DNA of 64,000 bases, from contig CM067346.1 in NCBI GenBank assembly GCA_034190875.2, forward strand, positions 10,191,102-10,255,101, in the 5' to 3' direction. How positions within the stretch are numbered: the first letter of the stretch is position 1; the number at the start of each line of letters is the position of its first letter. A program made the position numbers and the translations under genes. This stretch comes from Urechis unicinctus (taxonomy: Eukaryota; Annelida; Polychaeta; Xenopneusta; Urechidae). Below are positions 1 to 12,785 of this stretch, piece by piece. The notes under the pieces were generated by a model that worked only from the letters and a program-made list of their open reading frames with translations, was not told the origin of the DNA and made no database searches.

Positions 1-297
1 CAGAGCTGCTTGTTAATCTTACTACATTCAACACTAAAATTACTTGGAAAATTCTGCTTCTTAAATGACACATCTGCCCCCGAGCTAGACGATACCAACC
101 TAGATCATAACTGTTATGTCATTTATTTAGATAAACCAACTGACATTGATGGTTTAACGCGTCCTAAACCAATAATGATCTACACATGTTTTCCTTTTGT
201 TGTAACAGGCTTCACAGACCCTCAAATATATCTTTCACATTTGGCGCACATGCTAGTTATTATTCGTAAATACGAAAGACCACTTCCACTGTAATAA
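1..297 (+). other. Open reading frame entering from the left edge, unrecognised
   Basis: The frame starting at base 1 stays open for 97 codons before a TAA at 295-297, so it could be the end of an exon that begins outside the window. I recognise no domain, signal peptide or membrane segment; the translation is rich in Leu, Ile, Pro and Asp. Open frames of this length occur by chance in AT-rich DNA, and there is no clear splice site or polyadenylation context to support it. Confidence 0.12.
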
Positions 298-2589
298 TGA
301 CTACCCTCACCTCGAATAAACGATAGAATCAGATGGGTAGGCTTTTACATCGCATAATGGATACCAGCATGATGGTCACTGGATAAGGCGCCTACTTACT
401 GTGCATTTATTAGCAAGAGGGAAGAGTGGGGATAAGAAGAAGGTCATGGGCATCAACGTACGAGTGTCAAGGTCAAGCCAATCTGCACGAAGGTGTTAGT
501 TAAGGTAGGGACGACTGACTGGTGACCGGGATGAGCGGCTGGATAAGAGGACCAAAGTAGACAGGTGTATATCTTCCTTTCAGTGATAAATAGCAACACA
601 GGATATGATTAGATAACAGTGGTGACAATCGAATAATCATAAGCAAAATCCTCATACAACATGGTCGACTGAACAATGATTCACTTTGGCTGTTGAGTCA
701 ATGATTTTGGGACTTGTATAGGTGTACACGTTAATCATTATCTATCATTTTCCCCGTTATACATCACATGACGGTTACAATTATCAAGAATGAGTGTTCG
801 TTACCAATTAATCGTGACAAGATTCCAATGATAATGCGAGTGCGGAATTCTAATAGTCAATCAATTCTGTCTTATACGATGGATGGCGTATATAGACAGA
901 GGAATTTCGAATGTTTCACCATTGTAATCATTGATGATACATGGAATCATATTGGTTTGTGATGATCTTAATTGAACATGATTGAGAGTAGTCTATGCAG
1001 ATTGTGTATGTCTTTGGAAGCAGGAAATGATGTCAGTATTCCTAGGCTCTAAATTGCCTGTAAAACCTATGATATATGCTGTGAGACAAATGTATGACCA
1101 AATGCTATGACACAAGAACACTTGTAGACAATTTATCGATGCGTATGCAGAAAACGCATTGGCCCCAGATGCTTTCCCTTGAAAGCGTGAATCGGTGCAC
1201 CATAATGCATGCCATGGAGACATGGGTCTACGAAGAGTCTACAAATCGATAGCTTCTATGACGTTTGTGGACGTACAGTAACATATTTACTGACTAAGCC
1301 TACTGACTAAAACGTTGAATACACGCATTGGTTGTTGACAATTTAACATATTTTGATTACGCAGTCAGCTTTGTCATCAGGTTGTATTGTACTACCATGA
1401 ATATAGCTGACCAAATCTCACGATTATTTCGAGAAAAATATCGGGATGTGAGCAGGTTCCATACTATACAATCGTCGCAGCCAAGTCGGTATAGACTGCT
1501 GTATATAACTTCATAATATTAATACATACATATGCGATGCTTGTAGGTTAAAGATAATATCACTTGTGGGCTGCTTGTCCTAGCGAAGACAAAGGGATAT
1601 AGCATTGCAAGGCGTGGCCTGTTTTAAAATAAAGGCCGTGTCTCCTGCATATGGGGCAATATACAGGTAGATGGGCATCAGTGTTTTGTTCCGATAATAA
1701 ACCAGCCATTTTCCTATTTTCCCCCTTAAGCTATCACAAGACTCGAGAGCATCGTGAGATATGATTATAGACGAGCGAAATCTATATAATGTGTCAATAT
1801 ACGCCGAGAATCAATTGAGATGGTTCTTTACACACCACACATGTCGAGATGGTGAAATGCGGTGTTCTGTAACAGTACCATAGCATATGTGGAAAGTGAC
1901 TTCGGGTCGCAATTGGACTTGTGTGGTTTGTACTCTTAACTTCATGTAAGTACCGGGACATCTAAATACACACCATCACAATTCATACACTGAATGAATT
2001 TCTAAACTATCCCTTCGACATACTTAACGAATACATCCCTCTAGCTAGCCCTAAATTCAAACGTCATAACATATGCCCTGTCAATGTGCTTCATCGTCAA
2101 AACAATACCTGTAGTACATATTCCAACGCATAAATACAGTATTCATCCACACAGAGAGTAATGGGTTGGCAGCCATATCATTCATGGTTACATCAGTGGT
2201 CACGCTTGAGGAATTTACTTTTACATACGCTCGTACAGGAATGCCTTAAGAAAGAGCATGTTCATTATTTTACAGCATATGACAAGGCGTTAGGTTAATT
2301 AACCCAAAGTTGTACAAAGTAGAGCAAATAAGCAGCAAGAGTCAGAGGCAAATCAACAGCGGTTTGCATTCGGGACAGATAAGATATGTGATGTACTATG
2401 GGCACAAAAAGCCTTGTTCGTGGTTCACGTGTGAGTATACTGCCCTGTATGTTAGCTCTACAATCTTGACATCATAATAGTGCGTAAGTAGAGGTCAAAT
2501 CTCCAGATTGCATGGAACATATTTTCGAGGGGCTCCACTATACTGACATACCAACACCCAATATTTGAATAGTAATTACGCAGGTTAGA
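298..2589. other. Non-coding stretch, nothing recognised
   Basis: AT-rich sequence with only short scattered open frames, none resembling a known family on either strand. A slightly GC-richer patch lies around 420-560 but shows no motif. I see no tandem repeat or RNA gene here. Confidence 0.6.
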
Positions 2590-2698
2590 TTACATTAGAA
2601 AAACTTTCTGGCGGCTCAATTTGCACTAGGTCAGCAAGTGGAATACGGCAAAAGGAGGTCTGACAGCCCAGCCAACGAAGGTTACTAAAGGGTAATAG

Positions 2699-3025
2699 CA
2701 GATACCCGAAGGGTGGATCGATCAGGAACTGCGGCGGCGTACACGCGGGAAGGCAAGGACGGCAAGGCAAAGATTGATTCTAGGCCAGCTAGGGCGACTG
2801 GCTGGAGGAAAGACTAACAACAGAATAATGCGACTGAGAGAAGAATTGACCTCTAAGCTGAGAGCTAGATCGTATGAAAAGAATCAGTCCGACCTCCGAG
2901 AGAAACGTAGAACCATCAATCGCAGGTTTGAGGATGACCCGTCTGAGACACTGGAGGGGATACCTCAGGTTGCTCAACTTGTAGAGTTCCGGGCTGGTAT
3001 TGTCGGAGAAACGGGGGAGGCTTGA
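2699..3025 (+). pseudogene. N-terminal linker segment of the RLE retrotransposon polyprotein
   Basis: An open frame runs from just after a TAG at 2696-2698 to a TGA at 3023-3025. It is highly basic and helical-looking, with Arg/Lys/Glu clusters such as L-R-E-K-R-R-T-I-N-R-R-F around 2900-2935, then an acidic D-D-P-S-E-T. In R4/NeSL-type proteins a similar Lys/Arg-rich segment, with an N-R-x-F followed by an acidic residue and Pro, lies just before the RT fingers. The next segment continues in the same frame directly after the TGA, so this stop is a degradation mark rather than a true end. No N-terminal zinc fingers or Myb domain are visible upstream, so the 5' part is truncated or too decayed to read. 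Confidence 0.7.
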
Positions 3026-3456
3026 TACCAGGCGTTAGAGATGGAAGAGTGGCCCGAGAAACAGAAGGACAAAGCCGGTTCTCGGTGGCGTCCGGAAGTC
3101 TCGGACCTGCTGACTGATGATGTGTGGATAAGGATGGTCAAAGAAGCCAAACCCTGGAAAGCGCCAGGTGCCGACGGAATTCACAACTTCTGGTGGAAGA
3201 GGATCCCGGGGGCAAACAAGGCCCTCAAAGTCACCGTCACCTGTTTTCGGTTTGGGTGGCTTACCAGTACCTGAGTGGCTCTGCGCAGAAGGGTGATGCG
3301 AGAGAACCGGCCAACTACAGGCAAATTGCATGCCTAAACACCATGTATGAATTCCTGACGAGCACCATGGCAAAGAACCTTACCACTTTCCTGATTCCAT
3401 TCAATAGGCGCGCGTTAAGGAAGGAAGAGAGGAGAACAAACGAAAGAACGGCTTGA
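3026..3456 (+). pseudogene. Reverse transcriptase N-terminal fragment, frameshifted
   Basis: In frame 2 the motif K-P-W-K-A-P-G-A-D-G-I-H-N-F-W-W-K appears at about 3150-3200; K-x-P-G-x-D-G-I is a hallmark of the RT fingers in non-LTR elements. The match then shifts to frame 3 (L-P-V-P-E-W-L-C, 3261-3284) and to frame 1 from about 3289 (K-G-D-A-R-E-P-A-N-Y-R-Q-I-A-C-L-N, then M-Y-E-F-L-T-S). Family members normally have N-Y-R-P-I; here Pro is Gln. So two frameshifts lie within about 40 bases. Frame 1 stops at 3454-3456. The catalytic palm motifs (A/F-A-D-D region) and the thumb, normally several hundred codons further on, are absent: the next recognisable sequence is the region just before the zinc knuckle. 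An internal deletion is the simplest explanation. Confidence 0.85.
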
Positions 3457-3582
3457 TTTACGAAGGAACAAGCAGCACGGAGAGTTGAGCAAGACATGTT
3501 CCTCGGACAACACGTACAGATGGTTGAAAGAAAGAAGAGTGGACGCTAGATCGGCTGTCTACATATTGCGGCCCAGGACCAC

Positions 3583-4101
3583 GTGACTCGAACAGGGGTG
3601 CACAGCCAGGTGATAGGGGTGCACCAGGGCTCTACAAGATGCAGAGTGTGCAAAGAGGGACAAGAAACCCGCGATCACATTCTTGCAAACTGCTTTTATC
3701 ACAGCTTTTATTTGTATAAGGAGAAGCATGACGCGGTCTGTAGAATGGTCCATTACCAACTGGCAGTGGAGACGGGGCTAGTAGGAGCGCCAGTCAGAGG
3801 AACTTGGACGGACGTCCCAGATGTAGTAGAGAATGATGAGTATAATGTCGTCTTGGATATCTGTGTGACGACCAATAAACGAATAGAGCATCGAAGACCG
3901 GACTTATTGCTCTGGAACGAGAAGGAGCGACGCCTCTATATTGTCGAAATAGCCGTGGCACTCGACCACATTGTGTATGACTGGACTGTCGAGAAGCGGG
4001 CATGTTACTTCGCACTCGCAGCAGACTTAGCCAAAGCTAGCGGCTATCCCACCCAGGTCGTGCCTATAGTAGTACACAATAACGAGCTGCAAATTGGTTG
4101 A
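3583..4101 (+). pseudogene. Zinc knuckle plus restriction-like endonuclease domain of the retrotransposon
   Basis: The longest surviving piece is 172 codons with an acceptable frame to a TGA at 4099-4101. Counting from the first codon given here, C20-x2-C23-x8-H32-x4-C37 is the CCHC knuckle that R2/R4/NeSL elements carry between RT and endonuclease. A Lys-His-Asp block follows (residues 48-50), as in relatives. Residues 105-125 contain R-P-D (catalytic D107), then 14 residues, then E122 in a hydrophobic strand (Y-I-V-E-I-A-V), fitting the PD-(D/E)xK fold that nicks the target site. The knuckle region is also open upstream from about 3550. The ATG is internal and not a real start; this is the C-terminus of the broken polyprotein. 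Confidence 0.88.
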
Positions 4102-4240
4102 AACCCTTATTTTGCTATTCCTTGTGTTCGTATGAAATAATCTCAATAGAGCCCTGTCGGACTTAAGGTCCCCTAAGTTAAACTCATTCCGTGAGCTACA
4201 TAACCTTCTTGCAATACCCATATAATCCGTTTTTTTAAGC

Positions 4241-6055
<1,815 letters not shown>

Positions 6056-6066
6056 GGTAGAAAGAT

Positions 6067-6217
6067 GCTTTCATCTCTCTGGCTCTTGATGTATATATGG
6101 AATTTATATATCAATAATTTGGAAATATGACTTCAGCGTGCAGTAGCCCTGCAAATCCGCACCACGTATATCCATAACGATTGTTACAACATTGATTGCA
6201 GACGCAAGAGACTACGG
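6067..6217. repeat. Local duplicate, copy A (short, indel-rich)
   Basis: This 151 bp block matches 6481-6674 in the same orientation. Words such as CATCTCT(CT)GGCTCTTG, AAATATGACTTCA, GCGTGCAGT, GCCCTGCAAA and CCGCACCACGTA occur in the same order. Copy A is shorter by 43 bases, spread over many gaps of a few bases, which destroys the open frame seen in copy B. It adjoins the (AT)n tract. Confidence 0.85.
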
Positions 6218-6391
6218 TTGGAAACTGCGTTGATCTTATTTTTGGCTAGGCAAAGAGCATGTAGTTAACAATAATAGACTTCGAAGTTTCTGATTAATTA
6301 AGAGCTAATTCCGGATGAATTACATATTTGATTGTGTTATTGAGGCACATGTCCTTCCAACAACTAAAGATTGTCAACCGAATACAATGAA

Positions 6392-6408
6392 AAGCCTTCA
6401 AAAGGCTT
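6392..6408. repeat. Perfect 7 bp hairpin, first of two
   Basis: AAGCCTT-CAA-AAGGCTT forms a 7 bp stem with a 3-base loop. The 20-mer GAAAAGCCTTCAAAAGGCTT (6389-6408) is repeated exactly at 7026-7045. The flanks also match loosely (an ATTCCAT...TTAATAC word follows both), so both belong to one duplicated segment. Confidence 0.8.
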
Positions 6409-6460
6409 CTTTTGGGTTTGCAAAGCATTCCATTTTAATACTAACGCAAGGTATTTTCAG

Positions 6461-6598
6461 TCCCTAGAGCGAAATCGGCAGCTTTACATCTCTGGCTCTT
6501 GCTTGTATATGGAAATTTATAAACCAATAATTTCCAGGAAATATGACTTCAAAGCGTGCAGTGACAAAACATGCCCTGCAAAGGTCCGCACCACGTAA
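6461..6598 (+). pseudogene. Possible FLYWCH-like zinc-finger exon fragment
   Basis: After an acceptor-like TATTTTCAG ending at 6460, the frame reads L-E-R-N-R-Q-L-Y-I-S-G, then Y-D-F-K-A-C-S-D-K-T-C-P-A-K-V-R-T-T and a TAA at 6596-6598. The order Leu...Gly, a Tyr, an aromatic residue before Cys, then C-x4-C-P-A-K-V resembles the FLYWCH/WRKY-like fingers found in many transposases and some transcription factors. The aromatic-to-Cys spacing is one residue longer than usual and the trailing His pair is not visible. The segment lies in local duplicate copy B; the equivalent part of copy A is frameshifted. I regard this as a possible transposon-derived remnant, not a working gene. Confidence 0.3.
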
Positions 6599-6674
6599 TA
6601 TCCAATAAGGCGTGTCCACATTTCTGGCACAGTAATATACAATTGATTGCAGAGTCCACGCAAGAAGTCTACGG
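6481..6674. repeat. Local duplicate, copy B (longer)
   Basis: Direct-orientation partner of 6067-6217, 194 bp long. It keeps bases missing from copy A, for example CAAAGCGTGCAGTGACAAAA where A has CAGCGTGCAGTA. It carries the FLYWCH-like reading frame. Confidence 0.85.
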
Positions 6675-7028
6675 TATCTATTTCTGTAAAATAATGCGTT
6701 GCGAAGCCCATGGTGGTTGATTCAGTTGCTAGTCGTTATACCTTTAGGTTTCGTCATCTAAAGGTGGCGTTATTGTTGCGGTTGAATATCAGCTTGAATA
6801 AATTCTGTTAAGACAAGTTTGATATTTCCAATTGTATGTACTACCATCGAAAAGTTTCAACTATGCAATCTTTTACAATTTTCCATAATAAGTTTTAGGC
6901 TCATGAAATGAATTACGCCATATTTTAAATTGGCCTTTGAAATTACGAAGTCTTGCAAATTGAATGCAATAATATCCTTTTAGCATACAACTTGCAATTG
7001 TAGTTGATGGCACAGATAACCAAACGAA

Positions 7029-7045
7029 AAGCCTTCAAAAGGCTT
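7029..7045. repeat. Perfect 7 bp hairpin, second copy
   Basis: Same AAGCCTT-CAA-AAGGCTT stem-loop as at 6392-6408, inside an identical 20-mer. The surrounding block (about 6900-7090) aligns loosely with 6295-6450. Confidence 0.8.
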
Positions 7046-7140
7046 GTAATAATGCGATTATATGCAGTATTCCATTAGGTTAATACATATATCCAAGATT
7101 TTCATTAAATTCTATTTAGCTAGACGAATCGCAATATACA

Positions 7141-7182
7141 TGGATGTAAATCAACCACGTCTTCTTTAATTCAGTTATGTGA
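7141..7182. repeat. 40 bp direct repeat, copy 1
   Basis: A block containing GTAAATCAACCACGTCTTCT and ending in TCAGTTATG recurs at 7413-7452 with only two or three differences. Confidence 0.9.
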
Positions 7183-7340
7183 TTATATTGAATAATTTTG
7201 AATATTGATGACAGACACCAAGCAGCAGTCAACTTTAAATGCCTTTGAAATTACGTAGTAAAAGATGTGAGAGCATTATGTTGCAATGGGATTATGCAGG
7301 AATGATATTAACGCAAACGAAAACGATAACACACACGCAC

Positions 7341-7374
7341 GCTATATATATATAAAGCGCTTATATATATAAGC
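7341..7374. repeat. AT-rich near-palindrome with AAGCGCTT core
   Basis: GCT(AT)n, then AAAGCGCTT, then (AT)n and AAGC form two arms that pair almost completely around an AAGCGCTT centre, with a one-base offset. It could extrude as a hairpin or cruciform. No coding role is implied. Confidence 0.7.
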
Positions 7375-7412
7375 TCCATTGTAAATTGATACATATAAAC
7401 ACATATATATAT

Positions 7413-7452
7413 TGTATGTAAATCAACCACGTCTTCTTTAGTTCAGTTATGT
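7413..7452. repeat. 40 bp direct repeat, copy 2
   Basis: Partner of 7141-7182, 272 bases downstream in the same orientation. Confidence 0.9.
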
Positions 7453-7550
7453 TTAGGCAGCCTATAACTTGTCATATCATGACTTTCACACGGTAGACAC
7501 ATTTATAAGAGATGAGAGCATTATCATGGGTGAAAAACAAACGATAAACA

Positions 7551-7650
7551 CTCGCCATTTATCGCTTATTTTACTTGTTCACAGAGACATTCCTATTTCA
7601 GAGTGTCTCACGTTAGGAAAGCAGCCTTGATGCATTACAATGACAATTTA
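7551..7650. repeat. Local duplicate pair, first copy
   Basis: CTCGCCATTTATCG, TTCACAGAGA, TTAGGAAAG and TGCATTA-CAATGACA occur here and again in the same order at 7673-7765, with small gaps between them. The repeat distance is about 120 bases. Confidence 0.85.
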
Positions 7651-7672
7651 TGCCAATGTGTAAAAATAAAGG

Positions 7673-7765
7673 CTCGCCATTTATCGTCATTTTACCGTTC
7701 ACAGAGAATATAATATAGAGAATTATTCTTAGGAAAGTTAATGCATTGTAATGACAAAGACAATG
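7673..7765. repeat. Local duplicate pair, second copy
   Basis: Shorter, diverged partner of 7551-7650. With the other pairs at 6.07-7.45 kb it shows that this 1.7 kb region grew by repeated local duplication. Confidence 0.85.
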
Positions 7766-9062
7766 AAAAATGGTGTATCCCTAAGGCAAAGTACGCCAAA
7801 CATGTGTGAATTAGACAATAGTTTCAGACGTAGAATTGCTCGCGGCAGGGATGACAATTTTAATTCCTATATCCTACAAAAAGCACTTTGATCGCTTTAG
7901 TTAGCTCAAGGCAAGTGGAATGGATGCGAGTGCACAATTTCCATGAGAAAACTTTGCGAAGATCAAATAGTGATTCATTGTGCAGGTTTGGCTTGTTACA
8001 ATATTTACCTTGAAGTTTAATTGTCCAGCTCGTGAGAGTAGGTTGTCCTACAGTGCTTTGGCAACATATATATTAATTGGGTTTTAAACAGCCTTAAGAA
8101 GAGAAGGGCCTTCTCCTGTAACTTGTTTCATATTGTCAGCTTGAATGGCTGGTGTACCATGTAAGTATTAGTGAAGTGAATACACGTACTGGACCACTGC
8201 AGTACAAAACGTATATTCATCCCCAAAACATTTGTTTCTAGTAAGATTCAGTGTCAATTATCAATCACATTAATATATAGTATGGCATTGCGTTATATTA
8301 TAATGTGCTAATCACAGACCGTCAATGCAGGTAGAATCAATAGGTTATATTTCATATGAATACGAACGGTAGGGCACTGCACGCATTAACATCATAATAT
8401 TGCCTTACCTTTTTCATGACAAAGATGGCAGTAGCTTATGACATGTCAAAAAGCCCATTTCCTACTATGTGGCTCGAAGCTTTCCACATGTTTATGGCAT
8501 GCTGTCTTATTTGAAGGCTTAGAGGAAGTGAATGTATGATGTAATGATATAGATGGGAATCATGGAATGGAATAGAATCACTCTACTACTAGTAGCGCTG
8601 CTACAGGTAATAAGTTTTGTAAGATTCTTGGACAGAATCATACCTTAGTGCATGCTTACGAACCGGCGATCGTTACATACCTAAGCGTTTACCACAGCAC
8701 TGCACTCATCATGACCATAAAAGGGAATAATTATTATATGGATGACGTGGCGGAACAAAACAATAACACGATATCTGTTTCGCTATTGTCATATCAACGT
8801 ATTTGTTTCTGTGTTAGTTTAAGTACACACATAAGAACAATGAACGTGTTTCCATTTCCAATCAAACATAAATACCTTGGGATTTCGATGGCTCTATGTT
8901 TGTCTTAATAAACATATGGCACGTTGTTGTTTCATTCAACTGCAAAACTCTACTTTCTGTACAACCATTCTTAGGTGGAGAACACCGAGATTGCTATTTA
9001 ATCCCGTGCTAATGTAAAACTTTATTAACACGATAACCCAACGCTCTGGTGTTATAGATATA
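7766..9062. other. Non-coding stretch, nothing recognised
   Basis: No repeat or domain recognised. One 86-codon open frame (8648-8908, plus) has no known motif and a composition like the surrounding DNA. Confidence 0.6.
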
Positions 9063-9352
9063 TGAAACATCTGCATTGTCAATCAACAACCACGAGCTTG
9101 GAATCGTTCTATAAAAAGCGACCACCTCAGGTCCATTAACGGATTATATGCTCCCGCTCCGATCGCTCTCAGGGTGTTGACAATTAGGCCACATACAATG
9201 GGCAAATACATGCGCTTCAAAATTCACACTGCGATCCATTAGCGCAAATGGACTGAGTGCAAAAACAAGCATTATCTTGGATTATGTTAATTTCATAGTA
9301 TCACGCTTGGCCGTGAAGGATATAATGTATTAATAACGTTATAGTGCTGCAA
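9063..9352 (+). repeat. Interspersed repeat family 1, copy 1 of 3
   Basis: This ~290 bp block aligns with 36,831-37,123 and 55,711-56,005. Shared words in order include GAAACATCTGCATTG, GTCCATTAACGG, GCTCC(C)GCTCC, ACATGCGCTT, GCGCAAATGGAC, AAACAAGCATTATC and CGTGAAGGATA. This copy is the most diverged. It lies outside the large segmental duplication, so the family is older than that duplication. No coding capacity or terminal structure is evident. Confidence 0.85.
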
Positions 9353-11030
9353 GGAATCGTACTTCAATAAGGTTTTTATATTATAGATGATTTGGTAAAC
9401 CAACAATAGTTGAATCGGAAGGATGTTCTCTTCTTCTTGGTATTTCATCATATCGACGCTTTGACATCGACATCCATTGTCATTGCAAATAGGTTCCATG
9501 AATATCATATATGTTACCAGCTGCTGATGTATGATCGGCATCAAGAACAACAGGTCCAGATTAATGTCTCAGGTAATTTGAATGCATCTTACTATGCATA
9601 CGAACCACCACAGTTCCTTATTTCAGTGGTATTAATTATATAAGTACACAGCATACGCAGCATAATAAGCAACCAACGGTTTAAAGACTACCTCGAGCAT
9701 TCTGTTGGCCTCAATGACAATGAACGGCCCTTATTTCACTGTACTGATTGAATTAGGGTAGTCAGCCATGTTAATTATTGATTTGGCAATATTTGACTGC
9801 AAAGCTGAAGTTCAACAATGCACAAAGTCTTTCAGATCCCTACCCAACAAACACATAAATATCAACTAACGTTACGAAGATGTCATGGTTTGAGTTGGAA
9901 ATTTCGAACACCACCGCAATGGTTAAATGTGTTCTAGTAAAACAACGGCATTAACAGCAGTGTCGAAATGAAGTATCTGCATGTATGAGCCGTGAACGTT
10001 GAAGACAGGAACGTCGGTATAGCGGTAAATAATATCCCAATATTCGCGCATCGGCGTTTGCGCCAACCTCGAATGATATAGTTGAACTAGCCAAAACCAG
10101 GCTCTTCTGACGTTATCTTGCAAATTGCCACATCATGGGTATGACTGGCCTACAATTATACCGAAATTATCATCAAGCCAGCAGCAGCAATCATTCAAAT
10201 AGTTTCTTTCATGGTGTTTCAACTAATATTAGGTACGCTACGTACTAATGACCGTTATAGTAACACATGTAAGCACGCATTTACTTCGAGACTTGTAATT
10301 TCCAATAACATGCTCATCATAGTTAATTTATGTGGCACTGATTTTTGTGATGCCATCTAGAATCATTGTCATGATTGTTTACATCCCGAAAATGGAAAGA
10401 TGCTAAATACTTACATGATCACTATTACACGTCATAATGTATTATTCCTGCAGCATATACAACGATGCACACCAGATTTGTCTGTCACTAATTTTGAGTG
10501 TACAGTCGCAAATGACGCTTTCGTGCAGAATTGTAAAAGGTTTCTTAAACAATTATAAAACTGTTATATGCAGTTATTTTGGCATATTGTTGTTGAAGGG
10601 GCAATAAAAAAACAGCAACTAGTTTCTTGGTCATGAACCAATTATATGCGTGTGGACATTCTAATAACTAGGTGGAATAGAGCAAATCCGTTCTATTGTG
10701 ATAGTAGCAAATTGCATTTGATCGAAAAAAAAAGATGCAAATGTAAGTACTTTAAGCAGAACTATTTAGGTAGGTGAGGAATTGTCTCAACCAAGATACT
10801 AATATGCTCAGAACGCTTGCTATATATTGCCTTGTGTGTGTTTAATTTCACTATTTCTTCTGCCATTTTATTGAATTCACTTGCCTCATCTTTTCACAGC
10901 GAACGATCCCCTGTGACGTACTTGCGTCTATGGTTTGGTGCAAGATTATAATTATAAAAACATTGGGGGTGCGCTGACACAGTTTTGACTGCCACAATTA
11001 TCAAAACTGGGACCGTTTTAGTGTAGCCGT
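9353..11030. other. Non-coding stretch with one protein-like minus-strand frame
   Basis: Mostly featureless. The minus-strand frame at 9923-10123 (66 codons) looks more protein-like than its neighbours (W-F-W-L-V-Q-L-Y-H-S, M-R-E-Y-W-D-I-I-Y-R-Y) but matches no family I recognise and lacks a convincing splice-site pair. The last ~100 bases may be a weak upstream extension of the repeat that starts at 11,031. Confidence 0.45.
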
Positions 11031-11640
11031 CTGTGCTCGCATATAATTACGCTGGTGGGACAGAGCTTGTATCAGGGCGACGTTTCCAGTAATTAATCAA
11101 ATATTTGGCTCAATTATCACGAAATATCGATGTATGTTGATAGTCAGGGTGTAATTGGGGCTTGCAACGGTTTTAGCTTTAGAGTCACAGCCAAATAATA
11201 CTATTAGTTTGCCTTCTATTCAGCTTTAAATGCCGACTAACAGTCTAAGCACTGTCATTATCCCAGTCGAGATTAATTAGGAATTCATGCTTATTCCTGC
11301 TGTGTATTTCTACATATAAACTTAGTTTATGCAGTAAGTAAGGGACAATAGCTTTCATATACCTGCAGTTAAAGTTATAGTTATTGCCGGGCATCAGCCC
11401 GATCACCAAACTTATTGGTCTTCAGTTTGACTGCGCAGCAGCGATAAGCTATCCTTGCCTGCAACTGTCACATAAACAGATTTAAGTTTCACCAGTGATT
11501 AGCGAATGAAACAAGCATTGGAGATTTCGTGCGCCGCAAATGGTGAATAGCATATCATGTAAAAAGTAAATAGGCACAACGCACCGTAGCTTACGTGCAA
11601 TTAATTACGCGCAGCCTCCCTAAGCGGAAATAGTCAACCA
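11031..11640 (+). repeat. Interspersed repeat family 2, copy 1 of 2
   Basis: Aligns over its whole length with 31,821-32,460 in the same orientation. Examples of shared words are ACAGAGCTTG, TGTTGATAGTCA(G/T)G, CACTGTCATTATCCCAGTCG with ATTAATTAGGAATT, CAGTTTGACTGCG, CCAGTGATTAGCGAATGAAA and TAAGCGGAA. No open frame is conserved between the copies. Both copies stop matching at the same base (AGTCAACCA), but this copy continues into a tail motif also found at 38.25 and 57.25 kb. Confidence 0.9.
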
Positions 11641-11685
11641 GGCAAGCTGCTTCGAGTCAACTTTCGGTTTGTAAAAACCATTAGC
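11641..11685 (+). repeat. Shared tail motif CAAGCTGCTT...ACTTTCGGT
   Basis: CAAGCTGCTT-CGAGTCAACTTTCGGT here resembles CAAGCTGCTT-AGAGGTGACTTTCGGT at about 38,258 and 57,262. All three lie downstream of a GCGCAGC word and upstream of a long microsatellite. This suggests a common element end. Confidence 0.6.
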
Positions 11686-11719
11686 TTAACGCGATGAAGG
11701 CCAGTTAATAAATTGGACT

Positions 11720-12366
<647 letters not shown>

Positions 12367-12429
12367 GACTTGAACCTTGGCAAACGTGCAGTTGAGTTTC
12401 TCCATATGGCCTTAGTCACCTACGAGCCA
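12367..12429 (-). mobile_element. tRNA-like pol III promoter (A and B boxes), probable SINE head
   Basis: On the minus strand TGGCTCGTAGGTGACTAAGG (12,410-12,429) resembles the leucine/serine tRNA A-box region (TGGCYGAGYGG-TCTAAGG). GGTTCAAGTC (12,367-12,376) is close to the B box GGTTCRANNC. The boxes start 53 bases apart, which fits a tRNA with a long variable arm. The acceptor stem does not pair properly and the anticodon arm is degraded, so it is not a working tRNA. It more likely derives from a tRNA-headed SINE. Confidence 0.4.
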
Positions 12430-12770
12430 AAACCATGCGAGTCCGTGCGAGGCTGCAGGGTGTGTCGTGCTGCCTTGTGTTGGGCTCGCATGATTTTGTT
12501 GAATATTTAGGCCCCGTGTGGGCCCCGTAGAAATCCATTGGGTAGTCATGCAGGGCCCTTGTTGGGCTCGTACGATTTTCTTACGGGTTCTCTAAGGGCC
12601 TGTATAGTGCACACATTGGTTATTTCGATACCGTGGCCACTTCCCGCAAAACACCTGTAGAACGACTGCACACCACCCATAAAGCATGTGAATGGGAGAT
12701 GATTTCTTAAGGGCTCCCTACGGACCACAGCCCCGTACTGGGCCCGTAAACATATGTAAGGTCTCATGTG
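12430..12770 (-). repeat. GC-rich block with repeated GGGCCC / GGGCTCG motifs
   Basis: The block stands out in AT-rich DNA. TGTTGGGCTCG-YAYGATTTT occurs at 12,478-12,497 and again at about 12,560, a spacing of 81 bases. GGCCCCGTGTGGGCCCCGTA at about 12,510 is echoed by GCCCCGTACTGGGCCCGTAA at about 12,730. It lies between two minus-strand tRNA-like box pairs, so it may be the body of a SINE or a degraded minisatellite within one. Confidence 0.6.
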
Positions 12771-12785
12771 ACTTAGGCATTAGAT

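Larger units (their letters stand above)
2590..4240 (+). mobile_element. Decayed R2/R4/NeSL-like non-LTR retrotransposon with restriction-like endonuclease
   Basis: This block is visibly richer in G+C than its surroundings and holds, in order, the pieces of one polyprotein: a basic linker, the start of a reverse transcriptase, a CCHC zinc knuckle and a PD-(D/E)xK endonuclease. That order (RT, then knuckle, then endonuclease) is typical of the early-branching R2/R4/NeSL/CRE non-LTR elements, which insert by target-primed reverse transcription. The reading frame is broken by in-frame stops (TGA 3023-3025, TGA 3454-3456, TAG near 3547) and by frameshifts near 3258 and 3290, and the RT catalytic core is missing. 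It is therefore dead. The outer limits are estimated from composition; I found no target-site duplication or poly(A) tail. Confidence 0.85.
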
